Assembly: GCA_018821535.1 (NCBI GenBank)
Contig: JAHJLV010000008.1
Coordinates: 79,185 to 143,184, forward strand
DNA length: 64,000 nt
From: Pseudomonadota bacterium
GTDB lineage: Bacteria > Desulfobacterota > Desulfobacteria > Desulfobacterales > Desulfobacteraceae
Direction of reading: 5' to 3'
Each line of letters begins with the position of its first letter. Within the stretch, counting starts at the first letter, position 1. Below are positions 17,508-26,352 of the stretch, piece after piece. The notes beneath the pieces are model-generated. The model worked only from the letters and a program-made list of their open reading frames with translations, had not been told where the DNA came from and ran no database searches. The translations under genes and the position numbers were made by a program.

Positions 17508-17608
17508 ATTTTATAAAAGATAGTGTGTAATCTGGATAACACCACAAAATGAATGTTTAGCAAACCTGTATAACTACTTATTATTTTTACTTTAGGAGGC
17601 ACTAAATT

Positions 17609-17851
17609 ATGAAAGATTCAAGATATAAAGAAATCATGAAAGGGCTTGGTATGCCCAATAGTAGATCATTGCTAAGCGCTTTGCAACAAGTAGCAAATGA
17701 AGTTGCTCAACAGGTTCACTCCGATTACGAGAAAAATAATAAAAAGTTGCAAACGGATGCTATTGTCTGGGTTTGCGAGTGTGGATTCCAAAATAAACTT
17801 GACATTGAGAACTGTTTTGGTTGTCATTGCCCCCGCACCGCTGAACTTTAA
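17609..17851 (+). CDS. Small protein with C-terminal zinc ribbon
   Basis: 80 aa, SD TAGGAGG ahead of the ATG. The last 30 residues carry CECGFQN and CFGCHCP, a RanBP2-like zinc ribbon arrangement. Preceded by a 100-base AT-rich gap that may hold a Mor-controlled promoter, and followed by the strong terminator. More AT-rich than the phage core; role unknown. Confidence 0.6.
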   Translation: MKDSRYKEIMKGLGMPNSRSLLSALQQVANEVAQQVHSDYEKNNKKLQTDAIVWVCECGFQNKLDIENCFGCHCPRTAEL

Positions 17852-17890
17852 CATTACGCTTTATAATACAAAATAATTAACCTTCCAACC

Positions 17891-17935
17891 TTCACCCGGT
17901 GCTGAATCCTTCAGTATCGGGTGAAGTGTTTTTTT
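17891..17935 (+). terminator. Rho-independent terminator, end of early region
   Basis: A 16-pair stem (TTCACCCGGTGCTGAA with TTCAGTATCGGGTGAA, two or three G-U pairs) with a three-base loop at 17891-17925, followed by GTGTTTTTTTG. It separates early from late genes. Confidence 0.9.
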
Positions 17936-17987
17936 GAAATATCTTCCTGTAACATCCTACAATCAGAGTGGTAAATCCTGGGCATAT

Positions 17988-18016
17988 TTTACAGTCAAAT
18001 GGAATGATTTGATTAT
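17988..18016 (+). promoter_or_regulatory. Candidate late promoter
   Basis: TTTACA (17988-17993), 17-base spacer, GATTAT (18011-18016), between the terminator and the endolysin. The weak boxes would fit an activator-dependent promoter served by the Mor-like protein, but no Mor site is identified. Confidence 0.4.
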
Positions 18017-18040
18017 TAATTTTGAATCCAGGAGGCCACA

Positions 18041-18046
18041 ATGTAA
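18041..18046 (+). promoter_or_regulatory. Start-stop codon pair (ATGTAA) before the endolysin
   Basis: The SD GGAGG (18031-18034 region) is ideally spaced for the ATG at 18041, but that ATG is followed at once by TAA. The endolysin ATG at 18046 shares the last A of this TAA. Ribosomes bound at the SD would begin and end at 18041 and could re-initiate at 18046. Confidence 0.5.
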
Positions 18047-18465
18047 TGTCTAAATTCTCACTAAAATCACAGGACAAACTCAGCACCTGCCACCCGCTGC
18101 TCCAGAAACTCTTCAATGATGTCATCAAGGATTATGATTGCGCCATTATAGACGGACACAGAGCCCGCAGAGAGCAGAACGTACGTTATCAACAGGGCAG
18201 GTCAAAACTCAAGTGGCCGAACAGCAAGCACAATCCCATGCCGTCAATGGCTGTTGATGCCGGGCCGTATTTTGAAGACAAGGGCATCCCATGGGACGAA
18301 CCCAACCAGTTTTATGTGTTTGCCGGTTATGTGCTGAGCCGGGCAAAAGACCTGGGCATCCAGATCCGCTGGGGCGGTGACTGGGACATGGATCGCGATG
18401 TCAATGATCAGTTTTTTAACGATCTGGCACACTACGAACTTTTAAGCACTCAAAAGGAGGGATGA
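18046..18465 (+). CDS. Endolysin, M15-type peptidase (L-Ala-D-Glu/D-Ala family)
   Basis: 139 aa zinc peptidase that cuts peptidoglycan peptides at lysis. Zinc ligands of the M15C group are visible: His62 and Asp71 (SKHNPMPSMAVDAGP) and His129 (LAHYE); Gly-His-Arg at 37-39 and the WGGDWD motif at 109-114 are also typical. No signal peptide, so a holin is needed for access. ATG 18046 is preferred over TTG 18022. It opens the late operon together with the next gene. Confidence 0.9.
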   Translation: MSKFSLKSQDKLSTCHPLLQKLFNDVIKDYDCAIIDGHRARREQNVRYQQGRSKLKWPNSKHNPMPSMAVDAGPYFEDKGIPWDEPNQFYVFAGYVLSRAKDLGIQIRWGGDWDMDRDVNDQFFNDLAHYELLSTQKEG

Positions 18466-18761
18466 TGGACCCTGCAACTGTATTGGCTGCACCGCAGGCG
18501 TATAAAATTATTGAGATGGTTTTAAGCCTGGGCGCAATCGGAATCATCCTGATTTTCTGGTACTTCGACAAACAGCAGATCGACAAAACACTGGCTCAAT
18601 ACCGGGAAGATATGCAGGAACAACGACGGATGTATGAAAATAACGTCGAGCTTGTCAGGCTGTATCAAGGTTTTGCCGGAGATCTGAAGGACATTATCGT
18701 CATGAACACCACAGTCATGACAAAACTTGTGGACAGAATCGACAAAGAGGTGTGCAAATGA
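18462..18761 (+). CDS. Holin or inner-membrane spanin candidate
   Basis: 99 aa. One membrane helix near the N-terminus (IIEMVLSLGAIGIILIFWYF, residues 16-35), followed by a charged coiled coil (residues 38-98). The topology fits a type-III-like holin or an i-spanin. It overlaps the endolysin gene by four bases, SD AAGGAGGG; position next to the endolysin supports a lysis role. Confidence 0.7.
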   Translation: MMDPATVLAAPQAYKIIEMVLSLGAIGIILIFWYFDKQQIDKTLAQYREDMQEQRRMYENNVELVRLYQGFAGDLKDIIVMNTTVMTKLVDRIDKEVCK

Positions 18762-19006
18762 GCCAGGAACGATTGATTTGGCAGGGGCAGCGGCAGGAAA
18801 AACTCCAGGAAGCAAAACGGCTTGAGCTGTCGATCTCCGGATTGCGTCACAGCATCCGGTCAGAACTGAATCCCCATGTACCCATATCAGACATCAACCA
18901 GGATCTGGTTCAGGAACAAGCCTTTGAGATCTGCGACAAACTGATTCGGTACCAGGCTTTATGCCGTGAAATCAAAGCACTGAACGATTCTCTGGGGATC
19001 AGATAA
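18758..19006 (+). CDS. Small phage coiled-coil protein
   Basis: 82 aa, starting at the ATGA overlap with the previous stop. Helical and charged (WQGQRQEKLQEAKRLELSIS), similar in place to Mu gp25/gp26. Function unknown; may belong to lysis or packaging. Confidence 0.6.
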   Translation: MSQERLIWQGQRQEKLQEAKRLELSISGLRHSIRSELNPHVPISDINQDLVQEQAFEICDKLIRYQALCREIKALNDSLGIR

Positions 19007-19599
19007 TGCCTGACGGATATTCATATGAAATCCGTGAGATCGCCAAAGAGCAGTTTGTGACTGAGGGCAGGACCTATGATTATGTGGCCGAGTCAACAGG
19101 CGTATCTGTCTCCCAGCTGAAACGCTGGGGACTGGATGAAGACTGGACAGGGGCCAGAAAAGAATACAGGGAAGCCCTCAGCTCAATTAAGCGCGATTCT
19201 GTGCTGCTGCGTTCCAAGCTGGTAAAGGCCGCTTTGGCAACCGGCGATCCACAGCAGGTGTATGCATGGGCAGCGGTAGAAAAAGCGGTTGCCGCAACAA
19301 GAAAATCATCAGATTCGGACACAGCGGTATCCGCGCCGGAAAAACTCAAAAATATCAACACCCCGGAGGATGCCGTGGCAGCGCTCCAGGAGGTGGTGGA
19401 ACTCAAGCTGAACAAAATGCTGGCACAGCCGGATATCCTGCAGCTCTCCCAGATCAGGGAACTTAAGCAGACCATGGAGCTGATCGACCAGATGAAAGTC
19501 AAATATGCGCCGGAAGCCGAAGAAGACAAGGTCCAGGGGGGTCTGTCAGATGAAGCTGCAGATATGATCCGGCGGCAGATACTTGGGGTGAAATCATGA
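19006..19599 (+). CDS. Terminase small subunit candidate (DUF1804-like)
   Basis: 197 aa. N-terminal helix-turn-helix (TEGRTYDYVAESTGVSVSQL near residue 24), then a helical oligomerisation region. It begins in the stop codon of the previous gene and overlaps the large terminase start by four bases. This position and fold fit the packaging-initiation subunit (Mu gp27 place). Confidence 0.8.
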   Translation: MPDGYSYEIREIAKEQFVTEGRTYDYVAESTGVSVSQLKRWGLDEDWTGARKEYREALSSIKRDSVLLRSKLVKAALATGDPQQVYAWAAVEKAVAATRKSSDSDTAVSAPEKLKNINTPEDAVAALQEVVELKLNKMLAQPDILQLSQIRELKQTMELIDQMKVKYAPEAEEDKVQGGLSDEAADMIRRQILGVKS

Positions 19600-21092
19600 C
19601 CCTGTCCCATGTCATGGAGGATCGTTCAAAGCGGACGCCCATGGTGCTGCTGCCGTATCAGGTTGAATGGCAGAAGGATCAATCCAGGGTAAAAGTTATT
19701 GAAAAATCCAGACGAATTGGTTTGTCTTGGGACGAAGCCAGTGAAGATGCACTGCTTGCAGCATCTAAAAGCGGGATGGATGTTTTCTATGTGGGTTACA
19801 ACAAAGATATGGCTCAGGAATTTATCAATGATTGCGCTGACTGGGCTAAGCATTACAACAAAGCGGCCACCGAAGTTGAGGAATATGTTTTTAAGGATGA
19901 AGACAAGGATATTATCACTTTCCGTATCAAGTTTGCATCCGGACATAAAATCGTAGCACTGTCTTCAAGACCATCAAATTTGAGAGGTATGCAGGGCAAG
20001 GTTGTTATTGATGAAGCTGCATTCCATGACGATTTAAAAGGGTTGTTAAAGGCAGCACTGGCCTTGCTGATGTGGGGTGGTCAGGTGGTGATCATATCCA
20101 CCCACAATGGCGATGAAAACACCTTCAACGAAATCATCAAAGAAATCCGTGCCGGTAAAAAACCTTACAGCCTTCACAGAATCACTTTTGATGATGCCCT
20201 GGATGATGGGCTGTATAAACGGATTTGTTTGCGGCTGGGTAAAAACTGGACCCAGGAGGCCCAGGACAAATGGCGTAAAGAAACCATCCAGTTTTATGGT
20301 GATGGAGCGGATGAAGAATTGTTTTGCATCCCTTCCCATGGTGGTGGTGCATTCCTTCCTTTGGCAATGTTGGAATCCTGCGAGGATAAAACAATCCCCA
20401 TTGTAAAACTTAAATGCGCACCAGAGTTTGTGGATGAGCCAAAACATATTCGGGAAACTGAGATCAATGAATGGTGTGAAGAAAATTTAAAATCATTGCT
20501 TGATGCCATGCCTGAAAATTATCCCTCCTATCTTGGTGAGGATTTTGGCCGGTCTGGTGACCTTTCCATTCAATGGCCGTTCCAGGAGCAACCGGGCTTA
20601 AAACACAGAGCACCCTTTGTGCTTGAGCTCAGGAACGTTCCCTTTGAACAGCAAAAACAAGTGCTGTTTTATATTTGCGATCGGTTGCCCAGGTTCAGGG
20701 GTGCTGCACTGGATGCCAGGGGGAATGGCCAGTATCTGGCAGAAGTGGCCCGTCAGGAATATGGACAGAGCCGGATTCTGGAAGTCTACCTGACTCAAGG
20801 ATGGTATCTGGAAAATATGCCCCGGTTCAAGTCTGCATTTGAAGATAAAGAAACTTTTATCCCTAAAGATGGCGATATCCAGGATGATCACAGGGCCATT
20901 AAAATGATCAAGGGGATTGCCAAGGTGCCGGACACCGGGAGAACAACGGGGCGTGATGGCGGACAGCGCCATGGTGATGCTGGCATTGCACATGCCCTGG
21001 CTATATATGCAGTCAGGGAACTTAAGGGAGCCGGTGAAGTCGAATACAAATCCACCGTTAAACGAAGATTTTCAAAAAAGGGAGCCTGGTAA
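19596..21092 (+). CDS. Terminase large subunit (Mu gp28-like)
   Basis: 498 aa packaging motor and headful nuclease. Walker A variant EKSRRIGLSW near residues 36-45, Walker B VVIDEAAF at 136-143 (Asp139, Glu140), coupling motif STHNGDENTFNE near 168. The C-terminal nuclease domain has GEDFGRSGD near 312 and the LDARGNGQYL motif near 374. Complete, of usual length. Confidence 0.94.
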   Translation: MTLSHVMEDRSKRTPMVLLPYQVEWQKDQSRVKVIEKSRRIGLSWDEASEDALLAASKSGMDVFYVGYNKDMAQEFINDCADWAKHYNKAATEVEEYVFKDEDKDIITFRIKFASGHKIVALSSRPSNLRGMQGKVVIDEAAFHDDLKGLLKAALALLMWGGQVVIISTHNGDENTFNEIIKEIRAGKKPYSLHRITFDDALDDGLYKRICLRLGKNWTQEAQDKWRKETIQFYGDGADEELFCIPSHGGGAFLPLAMLESCEDKTIPIVKLKCAPEFVDEPKHIRETEINEWCEENLKSLLDAMPENYPSYLGEDFGRSGDLSIQWPFQEQPGLKHRAPFVLELRNVPFEQQKQVLFYICDRLPRFRGAALDARGNGQYLAEVARQEYGQSRILEVYLTQGWYLENMPRFKSAFEDKETFIPKDGDIQDDHRAIKMIKGIAKVPDTGRTTGRDGGQRHGDAGIAHALAIYAVRELKGAGEVEYKSTVKRRFSKKGAW

Positions 21093-22657
21093 TGATAACC
21101 CTGTACGATCAATTTGGCAGGCCCATTGAACGGGCAGCAAAAAAACCGGATCAGCGACCTCTGGCATCTGCACCACTGACCGACGCCTTCCGGGATTATG
21201 TGGCAGACGGTTTAACCCCGCATCGGCTGGCGGCTGTTTTAAAGGAAGCTGACGCGGGTAATCTGAGCCGCCAGGCAGAACTGTTTGACCAGCTTGAAGA
21301 AAAGGACGCCCATGTCACCGGAGAAACCAGCAAGCGCAAGAACGTGATCCTGGATGCAGATTTTGTGCTGGCGCCTGCCAGCGATGATGCACGGGATGTC
21401 AAGGTCATGGAAGATGTGGCGCAGATGATGTCTGATATCACAGACTGGCCGGACATCCTGGTGTCTTTGCAGGATTCTGTGGGCAAGGGCTTTGCATCCC
21501 TTGAACAGCAGTGGGATGTATCCGAAGGCCAGGCAAAGGTTGAAAAGTTTGATTTCATCGAGCAGAAGCGATTTTTATTTGTTGATAAATCCGGAGTTAT
21601 GTCCAAGGTGCCCCGGCTGGTCACAGACAATGATCCCATGGGGATTGATATCCCGGCATGGAAAATAATGATGCACCGGTATGGCGGCAAGTCCGGCAAT
21701 GTGGTGCGCTCCGGCATCTATCGGATCTGCGCCTGGTGGTATCTGTTTAAAAATTATGCCATCAAGGACTGGGTGATTTTCTGTGAAGTTTACGGCATGC
21801 CGCTGCGCCTGGGTAAATACGACACCGGAGCCAGCAAGGATGACAAGGACGCGCTTGAAATAGCAGTGCGCACCCTTGGGTCAGATGCTGCCGGTATTAT
21901 CTCCAAAGCCACAGAGATTGAGTTAATTACCAGCAACAGCGGATCTGTTTCTGCAGATCTGTATGAAAACCTGGCTCGGTTCGGCAACAAGGAAATGTCA
22001 AAAGCCATCCTTGGCAGCACTCTGACGGCAGATTCTGACGGCAAGGGCAGCTATGCCCTGGGCACTGTTCATAATGATGTGCGAATCGATCTGATCAATG
22101 CAGACTGCCGGGCCATTGCAGCAACTGTCCGCAACCAGTTTATCCGGCCCTATGTCGGATTCAATTACGGCTGGGATACGCCGGTGCCCAAATATGAGGG
22201 ATCATTTAAAGCAGATGATGCAAAGGATCATGCAGATATCCTGGATAAGTTTGCAGACCGGATGGATATCCCGGTATCCCATGTGCGCAAAAAATACAGC
22301 ATTCCGGAGCCCCAGAAAGGGGAAGAAGTGTTGCGCGCAAAAAATAGCCCTTTTGCGGCTTCGCTGGAAAATGCGCCCCGTTATATAGCCAAGGCCCCAA
22401 ATAATGCGAGAAAGCAAAATCTCGACATTCTCGATATGGTTTCGGGTCATCTGGGGGAACAGGCGGACGATCATATTCAGAATATGCTCAAACCCATTGA
22501 AAAGATCATGGCAGAATCTGATTCACTGAAGACGCTCAAATCCAACCTGATGGACGCATATTCCGGCATGAAACCCGATGATCTGGGTGAACTGATTGCA
22601 AAAGCCCTGGCAGTGGCAGAACTGATGGGTCGGTATGAGGTGGACACAGATGAATGA
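21092..22657 (+). CDS. Portal protein (Mu gp29-like, DUF935)
   Basis: 521 aa. Forms the dodecameric DNA channel at the head vertex. Recognised by the DUF935 pattern (LTPHRLAAVLKEADAGNLS near residue 37, VTGETSKRKNVI near 74, the GKGFASLEQQW segment near 131). Shares one base with the terminase stop. The C-terminal 120 aa are helical and acidic. Confidence 0.94.
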   Translation: MITLYDQFGRPIERAAKKPDQRPLASAPLTDAFRDYVADGLTPHRLAAVLKEADAGNLSRQAELFDQLEEKDAHVTGETSKRKNVILDADFVLAPASDDARDVKVMEDVAQMMSDITDWPDILVSLQDSVGKGFASLEQQWDVSEGQAKVEKFDFIEQKRFLFVDKSGVMSKVPRLVTDNDPMGIDIPAWKIMMHRYGGKSGNVVRSGIYRICAWWYLFKNYAIKDWVIFCEVYGMPLRLGKYDTGASKDDKDALEIAVRTLGSDAAGIISKATEIELITSNSGSVSADLYENLARFGNKEMSKAILGSTLTADSDGKGSYALGTVHNDVRIDLINADCRAIAATVRNQFIRPYVGFNYGWDTPVPKYEGSFKADDAKDHADILDKFADRMDIPVSHVRKKYSIPEPQKGEEVLRAKNSPFAASLENAPRYIAKAPNNARKQNLDILDMVSGHLGEQADDHIQNMLKPIEKIMAESDSLKTLKSNLMDAYSGMKPDDLGELIAKALAVAELMGRYEVDTDE

Positions 22658-23348
22658 TATCCTGCAGATATACGGCGGCAAACCCTTTGATGAGGCCATT
22701 GCGTTTTTCAGGGCAAAGCTGAATATCCCATCAAAACACTGGGATGATCTGTGGACGCTGATGCACACCAAAGCATTCACCGTTGCCGGAGCCATGCAGG
22801 AAGAGCTGCTGAACGATCTGCGAACCGCCGTTGATAAGGCCATATCAGAAGGCACCACCCTGGCACAGTTCAGAAAAGACTTTGGCAGCATTGTCGAGCA
22901 ATACGGCTGGGTACATAAAGGCGGACGTAACTGGCGGTCCAAGGTTATTTACGACACGAATTTAAGAACCGCCTATCAGGCCGGACGCTATCAGCAGATG
23001 ACAGATCCGGACGTGGTGGCGCTTCGACCTTACTGGCAGTATCAGCATGGCGGATCTGTCAATCCAAGAGAAGAACACCTGGCATGGGACGGCATGATCC
23101 TGCCCCATGATGATCCCTTCTGGAACACGCACTATCCGCCAAACGGCTGGGGCTGCAAATGCCGGGTGGTGACACTCAGCCAGCGGGATCTGGAAAAACA
23201 AGGCAGGCAGGCCCCGGACACTGCACCAAAAATTGAATACCGGACATGGGAAGACAGCAAGGGCAACAAACATCAGGTGCCGGTGGGGATTGATCCGGGC
23301 TGGGATTACAACGTGGGCCAGGGCAAAAACTTTTTAAATGGAGCGTGA
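22650..23348 (+). CDS. Mu F-like head morphogenesis protein (gp30-like)
   Basis: 232 aa minor head protein. The MuF domain is clear: YDTNLRTAYQAGRYQQM near residue 101, then PREEHLAWDG and the YPPNGWGCKCRV motif near 160. ATG 22650 chosen because it overlaps the portal end as is usual; Mu gpF itself is longer (425 aa), so only the core F domain is present. Confidence 0.92.
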   Translation: MNDILQIYGGKPFDEAIAFFRAKLNIPSKHWDDLWTLMHTKAFTVAGAMQEELLNDLRTAVDKAISEGTTLAQFRKDFGSIVEQYGWVHKGGRNWRSKVIYDTNLRTAYQAGRYQQMTDPDVVALRPYWQYQHGGSVNPREEHLAWDGMILPHDDPFWNTHYPPNGWGCKCRVVTLSQRDLEKQGRQAPDTAPKIEYRTWEDSKGNKHQVPVGIDPGWDYNVGQGKNFLNGA

Positions 23349-24376
23349 CAATGCATAGAATTTTACATCTGATTTCCAAAATCAACAAAGACTCTGATCT
23401 TGCACCGGAATGGATGCTGCTGTTTGCTGCAGGATGGGGAAAGCTGGCGGATGGCGCAAGGTTTTTTGTGGACAAGACCTCTTTTGATCTGGTTCAGGCG
23501 CTGATTGCTTCGCGGGGAAACGAAGTGCATTTTGATTATGAGCATGCCTCTCTGGAAAAACAAGCTGCTCCGGCAGCCGGATGGATCAAGGATCTGATCT
23601 GGGAGGACAATGTGGGCATCAAGGCCCGTGTGGAATGGACCAGCAAGGCATCACAATTCATTGCTGCCAAAGAATACCGCTATTTTTCCCCGGTGTTTTT
23701 CGTCCGTAAATCCGATCACCGGGTGTGCGGCCTGGACAGCGTTGCATTAACCAATAGACCCAAAACAACCCATTTAACCCCGATTCTGGCCCGGCTTGAA
23801 GCCGGACTGAAACCGGACAACAACAAGGAGAAGACAATGACTCGTGAACAATTGATCGCCGCCCTGGGACTTGACGCAACTGCGACAGATGCGGACATCC
23901 TGGTGGTCATCGCCAAAGCCGGTGTCAAAACGCCGGAAGGCCAGGCAAAAGAAGTGGTCAAGGAAGTTATTCCTGAAGCGATTACTGCTGCGTTAAAACT
24001 GGAAGCGGGTGCGGATGCGTCCATCGTGGTGGCAAACATCCATGCGCTGAACCAGACAAAAGACACCAGTGTATCCCGCCAGGAGTTTGAAGCGTTGCAG
24101 AATGAACTGGCTGAAAATAAAGCCGGTGATGCGGTAATTGCGGCCATGAATGCAGGCAAGATTGCCCCGAACCAGAAAGACTGGGCCACCAAATATGCCA
24201 AGGATGACTTGAAAGGCTTTGCGGCATTTGTGGCTGCAGCCCCGGTGGTGGTTCCCCTGGACAAGCTGCCGGGCAAAAAACAGGAAGCTGACACTGTTGT
24301 GGCAGATGACGCTGTGAAAAACGTGGCCAGCCTGATGGGCGTGGATCTGGCAGACGTTAAAAAATACAACGGTTAG
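23345..24376 (+). CDS. Head maturation protease with scaffold tail (Mu I-like)
   Basis: 343 aa. Residues 1-160 are the Mu gpI protease domain (WMLLFAAGW, HFDYEHAS near residue 60, GWIKDLIW, YRYFSPVFF near 109, ALTNRPK near 134). Residues 165-343 are an Ala/Lys-rich helical scaffold. It starts within the F-like gene end. Cleaves scaffold during head assembly. The scaffold part has its own start (see the nested entry). Confidence 0.92.
   Translation: MTMHRILHLISKINKDSDLAPEWMLLFAAGWGKLADGARFFVDKTSFDLVQALIASRGNEVHFDYEHASLEKQAAPAAGWIKDLIWEDNVGIKARVEWTSKASQFIAAKEYRYFSPVFFVRKSDHRVCGLDSVALTNRPKTTHLTPILARLEAGLKPDNNKEKTMTREQLIAALGLDATATDADILVVIAKAGVKTPEGQAKEVVKEVIPEAITAALKLEAGADASIVVANIHALNQTKDTSVSRQEFEALQNELAENKAGDAVIAAMNAGKIAPNQKDWATKYAKDDLKGFAAFVAAAPVVVPLDKLPGKKQEADTVVADDAVKNVASLMGVDLADVKKYNG
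23837..24376 (+). CDS. Nested in-frame scaffold protein (Mu Z-like)
   Basis: 179 aa produced from an internal ATG of the protease gene in the same frame. AAGGAG lies six bases before this ATG, and the new N-terminus (MTREQLIAALGLDATATDAD) falls exactly at the protease-scaffold border. In Mu the scaffold Z is made in the same way from inside gene I. Expression as a separate product is inferred from the SD and the family. Confidence 0.8.
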   Translation: MTREQLIAALGLDATATDADILVVIAKAGVKTPEGQAKEVVKEVIPEAITAALKLEAGADASIVVANIHALNQTKDTSVSRQEFEALQNELAENKAGDAVIAAMNAGKIAPNQKDWATKYAKDDLKGFAAFVAAAPVVVPLDKLPGKKQEADTVVADDAVKNVASLMGVDLADVKKYNG

Positions 24377-24413
24377 CAATCTTTTTATCAAAAAAATTTA
24401 GAGGAGAACGAAC

Positions 24414-24980
24414 ATGACTGCATTAACAAAAGACAGGGACACCCGGCGCAAGGACGGCAAGATCGGTCAGGGTCTCATTGCGGCATCCACCAAGCTGTAT
24501 GGCGGTGCCATGCTCTGCTTTAACGCTGCCGGATATCTGGTTGCAGGCGCGGACACCGCAGGATTAATCTTTGCCGGGATCTGCAAGGCACCCCAGGACA
24601 ACACCAGCGGCGATGCCGGTGATCTTGTAGCAGAATTTGAAAAAGACGGCATGCACCTGATGACACTGGGCACTGCCATCACCCAGGCCAATGTCGGGGA
24701 TCAGGTCTACATTGAGGATGATCAGACCGTGGATCTGGCAGCCAATGTCACCAATGATATTTTCTGCGGTGTGATTGCAGAATTTGTCACCACCACCCTG
24801 GCATATGTTGACATCACCCCTGCGGTAAAGCAGACCGATGTTGCCTCTCATCTGTCTGATGCCACCGGCGCGCATGCAGCCTCTGCCATCAGCATTGCAG
24901 ACGGGGATGGACACACCAGTGTCTCTACCGTGGAAGCGGCACTGGCGGAACTCTATACCCGCGTTGAGGCTCTGGAATAA
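24414..24980 (+). CDS. Capsid decoration/cement protein candidate
   Basis: 188 aa, SD GAGGAG. The first 140 residues are beta-rich (GGAMLCFNAAGYLVAGADT, GDQVYIEDDQTVDLA) like DUF2190-type capsid cement proteins; the end (HLSDATGAHAASAISI, then TVEAALAELYTRVEALE) is a collagen-fibre-like/helix segment often found in phage surface proteins. Its place between scaffold and major head protein supports a head role. Confidence 0.7.
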   Translation: MTALTKDRDTRRKDGKIGQGLIAASTKLYGGAMLCFNAAGYLVAGADTAGLIFAGICKAPQDNTSGDAGDLVAEFEKDGMHLMTLGTAITQANVGDQVYIEDDQTVDLAANVTNDIFCGVIAEFVTTTLAYVDITPAVKQTDVASHLSDATGAHAASAISIADGDGHTSVSTVEAALAELYTRVEALE

Positions 24981-25014
24981 TAAAAAATATATTTTAATTT
25001 GGGAGAATTAAACC

Positions 25015-25935
25015 ATGCTAGTTAATAAAGCGAACATCTCAGCGGTTTTCATTACGTTGAAAACCATTTTCAACAAAGCCTTTGATGCGGCCCCGTCCAT
25101 CTGGGAAAAAACCACCATGAAGGTTCCGTCCGGCGGGTCACAGAATGATTATTCCTGGCTGGGCCGATTTCCGAAAATGCGCAAATGGCTGGGAGACAAA
25201 GTCTTCAGAAAGCTTGCCGCCCATAAATATACCATTGTCAATGACGACTGGGAAGCCACCGTGGAAGTGGACAGAAATGATATCGATGATGACAATATCG
25301 GTATCTATGCCCCCATGGCCCAGGATGCGGGATTTTCTGCAAAGCAGCTCCCGGATGAAATTGACGCGGATCTGAAGAACAATGCCTTTGTGAGCAAATG
25401 CTTTGACGGCCAGTATTTTTACGATACAGACCACCCGGTAACAGATATAAACGGCAGGGCATCCTCTGTATCCAATAAAGGCACGGCAGTCTTGTCTGCT
25501 GCCACAAAAACCCTGGCGGCTGCAGGCTATGGCGCTGCCCGTCTGGCCATCATGTCCTATAAAGACGACGAGGGCAGGCCCCTGGGTCTGGTGCCGGATC
25601 TGCTGGAGGTTGGGCCTGCCCTTGAATCTACGGCAAAAATGCTTTGCGAAAGCGACAAGCTTGAAGATGACAAGCCCAACCCGTATAAAGGCACGGCCAC
25701 CTATGTTGTCAATCCGCGCCTGACCAGCTCCACCCAGTGGATGCTGCATGTTACCAACCGGCCCATCAAGCCCTTTATTTATCAGGAACGTAAGGCCCCG
25801 GTTTTTGTATCCATGACAGATATAGAAACTGAAACTGTTTTTAAACGTAAAAAATTCCTGTTCGGCGCAGAAGCCAGAGCGGCTGGCGGGTATGGATTGT
25901 GGCCCCTGTCTTATGGTTCAACCGGTCTGGGATAA
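25015..25935 (+). CDS. Major head protein (Mu gpT-like)
   Basis: 306 aa, the usual length for Mu gpT. Characteristic start (VFITLKTIFNKAFDAAPS), then YSWLGRFPKMRKWLGDKVF near residue 44 and VEVDRNDIDDDNIGIYAPM near 82. HK97-fold capsid subunit. Upstream SD TGGGAG. Followed by a GNRA-capped hairpin. Confidence 0.96.
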   Translation: MLVNKANISAVFITLKTIFNKAFDAAPSIWEKTTMKVPSGGSQNDYSWLGRFPKMRKWLGDKVFRKLAAHKYTIVNDDWEATVEVDRNDIDDDNIGIYAPMAQDAGFSAKQLPDEIDADLKNNAFVSKCFDGQYFYDTDHPVTDINGRASSVSNKGTAVLSAATKTLAAAGYGAARLAIMSYKDDEGRPLGLVPDLLEVGPALESTAKMLCESDKLEDDKPNPYKGTATYVVNPRLTSSTQWMLHVTNRPIKPFIYQERKAPVFVSMTDIETETVFKRKKFLFGAEARAAGGYGLWPLSYGSTGLG

Positions 25936-25972
25936 TCCACAATAGATTGATTTAAGTTGAATTGATTTTTCT

Positions 25973-25994
25973 GTGTGCCGGGTGACCGGCACAC
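25973..25994 (+). promoter_or_regulatory. Nine-pair GNRA-tetraloop hairpin after the major head gene
   Basis: GTGTGCCGG, loop GTGA, CCGGCACAC: a perfect stem closed by a GNRA loop. No U-run follows, so it should not stop transcription; mRNA protection of the highly expressed capsid message is a plausible role. Confidence 0.6.
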
Positions 25995-26019
25995 CAAACC
26001 AACACCACGGGAGAAGATA

Positions 26020-26349
26020 ATGTATAAAATACGATCCTTGAACGAAGGGTTCAGACGGGCCGGGATAGCATTTACCCGAGAACCTGTAATTTTTAAAGAT
26101 GATCAGTTGACCCCGGATCAGGTGGCCATGTTGGAAGCAGAGCGCCTGATCGAAATCCAGCACATCCCGGATCTGCCACAGCCGGATGCGGAGGAAGAGG
26201 CCCATGCCAGAAAGGTGCTGGAAAAGATGACCAAAGACAAGCTGATGAAAGAATGCGACGCCATTGGGATTGAATATCCTGATGATGCCACCAAAGCTGT
26301 CCTGGTTGATCTGTTATTGATTAACACAGCACCACCACCGGAGGCATAA
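26020..26349 (+). CDS. Mu gp35-like protein
   Basis: 109 aa, ATG preceded by GGGAGAAG. N-terminal strands (GFRRAGIAFTREPV), a DQLTPDQVAMLEAERLIEI stretch typical of the FluMu gp35/HI1506 family, and a C-terminal helix-extended-loop-helix (MTKDKLMKECDAIGIEYPDD) like a SAP/Rho-N motif. Sits between head and connector genes as in Mu. Confidence 0.8.
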   Translation: MYKIRSLNEGFRRAGIAFTREPVIFKDDQLTPDQVAMLEAERLIEIQHIPDLPQPDAEEEAHARKVLEKMTKDKLMKECDAIGIEYPDDATKAVLVDLLLINTAPPPEA

Positions 26350-26352
26350 TTC

